From: Methylobacterium brachiatum
GTDB lineage: Bacteria > Pseudomonadota > Alphaproteobacteria > Rhizobiales > Beijerinckiaceae
NCBI RefSeq assembly: GCF_020523825.1
Contig: NZ_JAJALK010000004.1
Location: forward strand, 372,001 to 436,000
Reading direction: 5' to 3'
Length of the DNA stretch: 64,000 nucleotides
Shown here: in pieces, positions 57,970-64,000 of the stretch
How positions within the stretch are numbered: the stretch's first letter is position 1
Layout: each line of letters starts with the position of its first letter
Position numbers and translations under genes: made by a program
Notes under the pieces: model-generated
Databases searched by the model: none
The model's input: only the letters and a program-made list of their open reading frames with translations
What the model was told of the DNA's origin: nothing

Positions 57970-59264
57970 TGCGGCGATTCCTTCCGGCCAGCGGGCGATC
58001 GAACGCGGGAGGCCACGGCTGCCGCGGCGACGAGGCCGGCGAGGATGGCGGAGCGGACATCGTAGGACGGCACCGTATCGACCACCTTGTAAAGCATGAA
58101 GCCACCGACCGTGAGGACCCATCCGGGCCATGACCCGACGAGCGCCAGGAAGGGCACCGCGATCAGGAAATACCAAGGGAATTCGGGCGAAAACAGAAAG
58201 AGTAACGTCAGCACCATGAGATTGATGTCGCCCAGGCTTCGTGCCGGCGTGCGCTCCTGCCGGAACCCGGCTCGCAGCGCTAATCCCCCAAGCGTCGCGA
58301 GTGAGAGAGCCACATAGACCGCCGTGTCATACCTCCACTCCCCGACGGATTCCCGGAACAGTCGCAGAAGCGTGAAGCCCCAGCCTGAGGCGAGCCCCTC
58401 CTCCTGAACATATCCCGTGGTCAGGAAGCCGAAGACCCCCCAGCCGACCGAGAGGTAAGGCAGATATGCCGACGCGATCAGGGCCGGGACGAGTAGAATC
58501 ATTCGCCAATCCCATGGACGCCACAGCGCCGGCATCACGATCAGGGCGAACGGCTTCACCATGGCTGCGAACGTGACGGCGGCGGTTCCCAGATATCTTC
58601 GTTGGGCAGCAAGGGTGAGCCAGAGCCCGAGCATGACCAGCGCGACCATCAGCCCATCGACATGGCCCTGGCTCGCGATCTCCCAGATGGTCAGAGGGTG
58701 CCAAACGTAGGCCGCCAACCGCGTCGCTGGCCGGCGCAGCCGCCGCAGCAGGGCGAGAATTGCCAACACCGTGACGACCTCGCAGGCGACGAGCCCCAAC
58801 TTGATCGCAAGGGCGCTTTCCGAGACCCGCGTGACGAGCGCGAAGAACGCCTGTGCCACCGGCGGGTAGATGGTCACCGCGTAGTCCGCGCGATTGATGA
58901 AGGGGTAGACGGCCTCGTCGCGCAGGAAGGTGAGGGCCGGATCGGCCGGGACGTAGCGATAGGGATTAATGCCGGCGCCTTGGACCATCCCGTCCCAGAC
59001 GTAGCGAAAGATGTCGGTCGAGAGGAGCGGTGGAGCGGGAAGCGCGATGAGGCGCATGGCGAGGCCGACGATTACGATGATGGCAACGGCCCGGCGCTCG
59101 TCAACGCCCTCGATCCGTGCCGCCGATGCCGCCAAGATCCCTGTCGGGATAGCGGTCAGTAGGAAGGCGGTGTCGCCTAGACCCTGCAGCGTCGGCATGC
59201 CGAGCGCGACGAGGATCGTCGCGGTTATGCCCATCATGGAGAGCCGCCACGCAGGTCCCATCAC
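57966..59264 (-). CDS. Polytopic membrane glycosyltransferase (GT87/mannosyltransferase-like)
   Basis: A 432 aa protein with about eleven membrane helices. The first large loop has LLSTDIFRYVWDGMVQGAGI then NPYRYVPADPALTFLRDE, and TIYPPVAQAFF follows. Further on are PLTIWEIASQGHVDGLMVAL and MVKPFALIVMPALWRPWDW. These are features of GT-C enzymes that use polyprenyl-phosphate sugars. The GTG start at 59264 overlaps the stop of the DUF2064 gene; an ATG follows immediately. A lipid-linked sugar made by the GT2 partner is the natural donor (inference). Confidence 0.82.
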   Translation of the reverse strand: MMGPAWRLSMMGITATILVALGMPTLQGLGDTAFLLTAIPTGILAASAARIEGVDERRAVAIIVIVGLAMRLIALPAPPLLSTDIFRYVWDGMVQGAGINPYRYVPADPALTFLRDEAVYPFINRADYAVTIYPPVAQAFFALVTRVSESALAIKLGLVACEVVTVLAILALLRRLRRPATRLAAYVWHPLTIWEIASQGHVDGLMVALVMLGLWLTLAAQRRYLGTAAVTFAAMVKPFALIVMPALWRPWDWRMILLVPALIASAYLPYLSVGWGVFGFLTTGYVQEEGLASGWGFTLLRLFRESVGEWRYDTAVYVALSLATLGGLALRAGFRQERTPARSLGDINLMVLTLLFLFSPEFPWYFLIAVPFLALVGSWPGWVLTVGGFMLYKVVDTVPSYDVRSAILAGLVAAAAVASRVRSPAGRKESPQ

Positions 59265-59968
59265 ACGGGCATTCCGGCAAGCAGCGTCCGCGTCGCCAAG
59301 GCCGGTCCGCCGATAAGGTCAGGCAAGGCGAATGGAAGGGCGCTGCCGGTAATCTCGTCGCGAAGGTACTGTAGGGTCAGCGCATCGTCGATGTCATACC
59401 AGATCGGCAACGTCTCGACCGCCAAGGCGATGGATGCCGCCCGCTCCAAGGTCAAACGAAACACATCGGACGTACTCCATGGGATATCCGCGAAAAGTTC
59501 AGGGTGATCCCGCTTGACGCCTATCAACGTGTAGCCGCCGTCCGTGGCCGGGCCGAGGACCACGCGATCGCCGTCTCGACGTAGCGCCTCTACCGCTTGG
59601 GCCAGAAGCGCCGGGGGAAGAGTCGGGGAATCCGAATTGATCAGCACCACCGCATCGTGATCCGGCGAGGTCAGGAGCCTGCGCGCAGCCGTTGCCAGAA
59701 CCTTTCCGAAGTCGGCGCCTTCCTGCAGCAAAAGTCGGAACGAGGTGGGCAACAAGCCTTGAAGCTCGACCTCCGCACCACTCGGCGCATAGACCCCATA
59801 TCCCTGGCAGCCGAGAGGGACATGCATCGCCGCTATCGTGTCGGCAACGTCGCGAAGGAAGCAGCCGGACAACGCGGCCGCTTGTTCCGCACCGATGACG
59901 GCCGCCAGTCGTGTCTTGGTATGACCGGGACGTGGGGCCTTGCACATGATGCCAAGAGCTATCGTCAT
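59261..59968 (-). CDS. DUF2064 (TIGR04282-like) CofC-type transferase
   Basis: A 235 aa nucleotidyl/glycosyl transferase-like protein with the family signature GIMCKAPRPGHTKTRLAAVIG near the N-terminus, VVLINSDSPTLPPALLAQA and VVLGPATDGGYTLIGVKR. The related family has been named for its association with radical SAM/selenodomain proteins. ATG 59968 was chosen because GAGGAAG precedes it; GTG 59983 is an alternative. First gene of the operon DUF2064 - GT-C - radical SAM - GT2, all with 4-bp overlaps. Confidence 0.85.
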   Translation of the reverse strand: MTIALGIMCKAPRPGHTKTRLAAVIGAEQAAALSGCFLRDVADTIAAMHVPLGCQGYGVYAPSGAEVELQGLLPTSFRLLLQEGADFGKVLATAARRLLTSPDHDAVVLINSDSPTLPPALLAQAVEALRRDGDRVVLGPATDGGYTLIGVKRDHPELFADIPWSTSDVFRLTLERAASIALAVETLPIWYDIDDALTLQYLRDEITGSALPFALPDLIGGPALATRTLLAGMPV

Positions 59969-60110
59969 GGCTTCCTCGCGCACGCGCGGGCCATCAGGCG
60001 ATCCGGAAGTGCACCTGATCGCTCAGGATCGGGGATGCGATGACGAGCGAGTTTTTGATTTCCATTGTCAGCCGAAAGCGCTTTATCCGTCTTTAAAGAG
60101 GAGGCGACAC

Positions 60111-60587
60111 TCACAGGGGTTCCGATCCACGATAGCGCGCGAACATGATCCGCACCACTGGGCCAAATAGCACGACGTCGTAGGTGTCGGGCTCCATCCC
60201 CTCGACGTCCATGCCGGGGGAGCCTGAGGGCATGCCCGGAACTGCCAGCCCGGTGCCCTGGGGCTTCTCGGCGAACAGGCGCTTGATCGCACCGGCTGGG
60301 ACGTGCCCCTCGATGACGTAGCCGCCGACCTGCGCCGTGTGGCAGGAGGCGAGGTCCCGCGGCACGCCGAGGCGGACCTTGAGCGGGTTCACGGGCCCCT
60401 CGGTCACCGCCACGGTGAACCCGCTTTCGCGAAGGTGGGCGATCCACTTCTCGCAGCACCCGCAGGTCGGGTCCTTGGTCACCGCGACCGTCGTCAGGTC
60501 TTGAGCGAGGGCATGGCGCCCAAATGCGGTCGATGCTGCTAGGCCCAGAACCACGGCGCGTCGGGTCATCCACATCGTCTCGTTCAT
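60111..60587 (-). CDS. DUF411 metal-binding exported protein
   Basis: A 158 aa protein with a twin-arginine signal (MTRRAVVLGLAASTAFGRHALAQ) and the DUF411 metal site DPTCGCCEKWIAHL (Cys42/44/45). SCHTAQVGGYVIEGHVPA, GLAVPGMPSGSPGMDVEG and VVLFGPVVR follow. DUF411 proteins are periplasmic and usually linked to copper resistance operons. An inner Met (residue 5 or 7) may be the real start. A CusA-type remnant lies just upstream on the same strand. Confidence 0.88.
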   Translation of the reverse strand: MNETMWMTRRAVVLGLAASTAFGRHALAQDLTTVAVTKDPTCGCCEKWIAHLRESGFTVAVTEGPVNPLKVRLGVPRDLASCHTAQVGGYVIEGHVPAGAIKRLFAEKPQGTGLAVPGMPSGSPGMDVEGMEPDTYDVVLFGPVVRIMFARYRGSEPL

Positions 60588-60652
60588 GGTCGATCTCCCG
60601 GTCTCATTCCGCCGCCAATGACAAATTTCGATGTTTGAAGGATTCCATCGAA

Positions 60653-60832
60653 CTATCGAATTACGCGAGCCGTCAGCCTTTCACCCAAGCCATAGACCGC
60701 CGGGATCACCACCAGGGTTAGGACTGTCGACGAGACCATGCCGCCAATCATCGGGACCGCGATCCGCTGCATGACCTCGGAGCCTGAGCCAGTGCTCCAC
60801 AGGATGGGTAGGAGCCCAGCCATGATGGCAAC
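60653..60832 (-). pseudogene. Heavy-metal RND efflux pump (CusA/CzcA) C-terminal remnant
   Basis: About 57 codons match the last transmembrane part of CusA-type pumps: [20 protein letters not shown], then [19 protein letters not shown] and [12 protein letters not shown]. The rest of the roughly 1050 aa protein is absent; upstream the frame is unrelated. It is a leftover of a lost copper/silver efflux operon beside the DUF411 gene. Confidence 0.8.
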
Positions 60833-61047
60833 CTGAGAAGGGTCCGGCCTCGGTGACCGCGGTGCCGCGACGACTGCATGGTTGGCCCGATCCGTCCCGG
60901 CCATCGAAACTTCGCATTAAAAAAGAAATCGCGGTCCAAATAATTTTCTTTATAACGAAATTCTCTTTCATTCTTTCGCTTTGAAGAAAAAAGTTGCGAT
61001 GGACGGATTTTCGTTATGATGAAAAAGAGAGTGGGGAGGTTTTCGCT

Positions 61048-61371
61048 ATGGAGGAAAGTCTCTTCAGCGACGACACCATGGCGCTGCAGTTCGGGAGACG
61101 AAGAAACCCCTTCGTCATGGGGCTCGGCAAGTTCCGCGACGCCGCGACGGCCATCGGCTTCGATTCGGGGCTCCTCGAAAGGGAGGTGAGGGTCACTGTC
61201 GGGAAGGCCCTGGATCGATGGCCGGATACGCTCCGGGACATGCCCATCCCCCCTTCCATGAAGCGGACCCTGCTCGACCGGCTACCCCGCTTGCGTCTCG
61301 TGCAGGAGGTGCGACCCGGGTTCAAGCACGGCACGTCGTTCGACGAGGACGACGTGCCGCCCCAGCGCTGA
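61048..61371 (+). CDS. Hypothetical protein (107 aa)
   Basis: ATG 61048 follows GGGGAGGTTTTCGCT, a strong ribosome site, and opens MEESLFSDDTMALQFGRRRN. The product is charged, with helices around GKFRDAATAIGFDSGLLER and RDMPIPPSMKRTLLDRLPRLR; no family is recognised. The 140 bp upstream is very A/T-rich (AAATAATTTTCTTTATAACGAA) with several possible -10 elements such as TATGAT. The gene is therefore likely to be expressed, and may be recently acquired. Confidence 0.55.
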   Translation: MEESLFSDDTMALQFGRRRNPFVMGLGKFRDAATAIGFDSGLLEREVRVTVGKALDRWPDTLRDMPIPPSMKRTLLDRLPRLRLVQEVRPGFKHGTSFDEDDVPPQR

Positions 61372-61424
61372 AGACATGCCCGGCCTACCCCGGGGCGACG
61401 AGGTGCTGCCCCTGGAAAATGGGC

Positions 61425-64000
61425 TTAACCCGGCAAGCATCCGTCGACGACCCGCACGGTGCTTCGCCCGTTGCCGCGCCGCTCGACGCGCACCTGGACG
61501 GCGATGCGATCGATCATCGCGGCCACGTGGGTGATGACCCCGACCCTGCGTCCCTGGCCCTGCAGGGTCTCAAGTGCGTCGACGGCGATGTCCAGCGTCT
61601 CGGCATCCAATGAGCCGAACCCCTCGTCGATGAAGAGGGTGTCGACGAAGGCCTGCCGTCCTTCCAGGCCGGAGAGCGCCAGCGCCAGGGCGAGCGCAAC
61701 TAGGAAGCGCTCGCCGCCCGAGAGGCTGCGGGTGCCGCGCAGCTCGTCGCCCATGTCGCGGTCGAGGACGTGCAACGCGAGGTCGGCGTCCTGACCGCGA
61801 ACCAGGGCGTAGCGTGGGCTCAGGATGCGGAGTTGTTCGTTCGCGAGATGCGCCAGGTGCTCCAGCGTGACCCCTTGCGCGAAGCGTCGGAACCGATCGC
61901 CGTTCGCGGAGCCCACGGCGGCATCGACCATCTCCCACCCGTCGAGACCCTCGCGCGCGGTCGCGATCTCGCGCGAAAGGTCCGCGGACTTGCCGCAGGC
62001 ATCGTCGTCGCGGGCGAGCTCGGCGTCGAGTGCGCCCCTGCGCCGTTGATGGGTGGCGATGAGCCCGGCGACCGCGACGGCGGCGGCCTCCGTGCCGGGT
62101 ACGTCGACGGGCGGGAGGCAGCGCAGCGCGTCGAGGTCCGTGCGACGGGCGGCCAATCCCGCCTCGGCTGCCTCGTGCGCCCGAAGCAACCGGTCCCGCG
62201 CCTCGCGCAGGGCCGTGAGGGCCTCCGGGGGCACCGCCAGGAGGTCGAGCACGGTATCGGGTTCACGGAGGCCGCATTTCGCCAGGAACCGACCCTGCGC
62301 CTCCGCCAGGACGTTCCGGGCGCGTCGGTGTTGGGCATCGGCATGCTCCGCGGAGCCCGTGGCCGTCGCATGGAGCGCGGCGGCGATACCGGACGCCTCA
62401 AGCCCCATCCGGTGGTTCTCGCGGGCCACGTAGCGGTCTGACGTGATGCGGGCACGATGGCTGTCCGTGGGTTCGCCCCCGAGAAGCCCGGCCCGGTCCC
62501 GCCGGGCATCCCCGAGCGCCGTCGCCCGATCGTCGGCGGCCCGTACCGCCGTTTCCCGAAGGCCCGTGGCGGTGGCCTCGGCCTCGATCGCCACGGCCCT
62601 GTCGGGCACGAGGTCGTTCAACGCCGCAACGAGGTCGTGGTGGTTCTCCCGTGCCGCGCGGTAGGCGGCCCCGAGCTCGGCGATGCGACGGGCCGTGCCG
62701 TCGGGATTGCGGGCGAGGTGCGCCTCGTCGAGGCCGGCGGGGGCGAGGATCGGTCCGAGCTCGCGGACGATGGATTCGACGCGGGTGATCGCCGCCGCGG
62801 CCCGGGTCCGTTCGCGTTCGGCGGCGAGGGCCGCGGCCTGACGCGGGGCGGCTTCCGCCAGGACGACCCGGTCCGCGGCGGCGATCACGCCCTCTGCGAC
62901 CGCGATGGCCTTCCCCTCGACGCGGATCTCGGCGGACAAGGCACGCGCCCGTTCGAGCTTCGCGGCAAGCAACGCGCGCAGGCCTGCCGTGGCCTCGGCG
63001 ATCGACCCCAGGTGATCGACGGCCCCGGACCCCAACGCGTCCGGCGGCTCCCACATCCCGGCCCGGACGCATGCCGCCGCGAGGTCGGGACGGTGTCCGG
63101 CATAGGCTTCGGCGCAGCTTAGGAGGATCACCCCTGCCTGTGCATCCTCCCGTGCGGCGCCCTCGAAACGTGCCGATGCGTCGGCCCATGCGGTCGCGGC
63201 GACGGTGATGGCCCGACCGGCGCCGGCCAGTTCGGCGTCGATCTCGAACCGCCGTCCGCGCATGGTCTCGGCCAGAAGGGTCAGGGCGTCAGACCCGTGC
63301 CCCCCGTCGATGGGATGTTCCGTCGAGCCGCAGACCGGGCAGGGTTGGCCATGGACCAGGACGCTTCGCAGGTTCGCGGCCTCGACCGATGCGCCGCGTT
63401 CTGCAAGGTCCGCCATCGCCGCGATCTCCGCCCGGGCACGGGTAGCCACGCGGAGGGTGGTTTCAGCCTCGATGCGTCGCGCCTCGGCTGCCTCGCGCAG
63501 CGCGCCGGCATCGGCTTGGCTCGCGCGTGCGCGGGCCTGTTCGGCCCAGGCCCGGTCGTGTCGCCGTGCCAGGTCGGAGACGAGGGTCATGCGCTCCATA
63601 AGGCTCCGGAGATGGGCATCGACCGCCTCCGTGCCGTCGACGTCGAACGCGCGATATTCCTCTTCGCGGATGGCGCGTTCGGCGATGTGCCCGTCGCGGG
63701 TCTCGCGGGCCGAGGTCGCCCGCTCCCGGGCCGAGGCGGTCGCGGCGTCGGCCTCTTCGATCCGGGTTTCCGCGTCCTTGAGGGCGACGAGGGCGGCATC
63801 GCGTTCGAGGGCCAGGGCCTTCCGCTTCTCGAATAGGCCGGCGATCTCGGCCCCCCTGTCAGCGAGTGGCCTCATGGCCACGTCCGCCGCGATCCGCGCG
63901 GCCGTCGCATCGCGCGATGCGGACACCGTGTCGTAGGCCTTGTCCAGGTCCAGTCGGCGGGTACGGGCCCCGTCGAGGGTCGTCTTCGCGTCCTCGGCCC
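61425..64000 (-). CDS. sbcC: Exonuclease subunit SbcC (C-terminal part; 5' end outside the window)
   Basis: More than 850 residues of the SbcC ATPase that, with SbcD, cleaves hairpin and palindromic DNA. Long coiled-coil arms flank the zinc hook GQPCPVCGSTEHP. The C-terminal ATPase lobe has the signature SLSGGERFLVALALALALSG, Walker B VDTLFIDEGFGSLD, and VGVITHVAAMIDRI. The reading frame continues past position 64,000, so the N-terminal Walker A is not visible. An ATP-dependent nuclease gene here has no evident link to the selenium genes. Confidence 0.92.
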   Translation of the reverse strand, partial: AEDAKTTLDGARTRRLDLDKAYDTVSASRDATAARIAADVAMRPLADRGAEIAGLFEKRKALALERDAALVALKDAETRIEEADAATASARERATSARETRDGHIAERAIREEEYRAFDVDGTEAVDAHLRSLMERMTLVSDLARRHDRAWAEQARARASQADAGALREAAEARRIEAETTLRVATRARAEIAAMADLAERGASVEAANLRSVLVHGQPCPVCGSTEHPIDGGHGSDALTLLAETMRGRRFEIDAELAGAGRAITVAATAWADASARFEGAAREDAQAGVILLSCAEAYAGHRPDLAAACVRAGMWEPPDALGSGAVDHLGSIAEATAGLRALLAAKLERARALSAEIRVEGKAIAVAEGVIAAADRVVLAEAAPRQAAALAAERERTRAAAAITRVESIVRELGPILAPAGLDEAHLARNPDGTARRIAELGAAYRAARENHHDLVAALNDLVPDRAVAIEAEATATGLRETAVRAADDRATALGDARRDRAGLLGGEPTDSHRARITSDRYVARENHRMGLEASGIAAALHATATGSAEHADAQHRRARNVLAEAQGRFLAKCGLREPDTVLDLLAVPPEALTALREARDRLLRAHEAAEAGLAARRTDLDALRCLPPVDVPGTEAAAVAVAGLIATHQRRRGALDAELARDDDACGKSADLSREIATAREGLDGWEMVDAAVGSANGDRFRRFAQGVTLEHLAHLANEQLRILSPRYALVRGQDADLALHVLDRDMGDELRGTRSLSGGERFLVALALALALSGLEGRQAFVDTLFIDEGFGSLDAETLDIAVDALETLQGQGRRVGVITHVAAMIDRIAVQVRVERRGNGRSTVRVVDGCLPG

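Overview
The window is about 64 kb of high-GC DNA with dense, ATGA-coupled gene packing. It looks like an alphaproteobacterial chromosome of the order Hyphomicrobiales, most likely Methylobacterium or a close relative. This rests on the run birA - rnj - methylmalonyl-CoA epimerase - DUF1467 - short (about 440 aa) proS - lolC/E - lolD - dnaE, on gltA/gltX next to comEC, and on the style of the extragenic palindromes. The genus is an inference from protein character and gene order; no database search was possible.

Positions 1 to about 29,100 are core chromosome: biotin ligase, RNase J, prolyl-tRNA synthetase, lipoprotein release (lolCE/lolD), DNA polymerase III alpha, Mn-catalase, ChaC, RecO, topoisomerase IV subunit A, an AlkA-type glycosylase, citrate synthase, glutamyl-tRNA synthetase and the first third of comEC. 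Several families of inverted repeats lie between these genes. A candidate small RNA with its own promoter and terminator lies upstream of proS. An L,D-transpeptidase gene carries an in-frame TAA just before its catalytic cysteine.

At about 29,100 comEC stops abruptly. It is followed by remnants (an ISL3-type transposase C-terminus and a frameshifted LysR N-terminus) and then by accessory DNA. From 30,090 to 36,198 runs a tight set: a cyclic-nucleotide-domain patatin, then glycosyltransferase, [3Fe-4S] ferredoxin, ferredoxin reductase and cytochrome P450. Next come an SDR with a divergent LysR, a cupin, an MFS transporter, a second patatin, two related small exported proteins and a CYTH-CHAD protein.

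Positions 45,102 to 56,147 form a selenium island: senB and senA (selenoneine synthesis, divergent, 27 bp apart) and an operon radical SAM - HAD hydrolase - senC/selD - nucleoside phosphorylase. A divergent methyltransferase is followed by a PhnD-like binding protein, an ATPase and a double permease resembling the putative selenate ABC transporter, then a DoxX-like protein. SelD makes selenophosphate, SenB puts Se on a sugar and SenA joins the selenosugar to a trimethylated histidine. The transporter may supply Se. The roles of the radical SAM, HAD, phosphorylase and methyltransferase genes are not established and are the most novel part of the window.

Positions 56,156 to 59,968 hold a second coupled operon (DUF2064 transferase - membrane glycosyltransferase - radical SAM/SPASM - GT2). 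The end of the window has a DUF411 metal-binding protein, a CusA-type remnant, a small hypothetical gene and the 3' part of sbcC.
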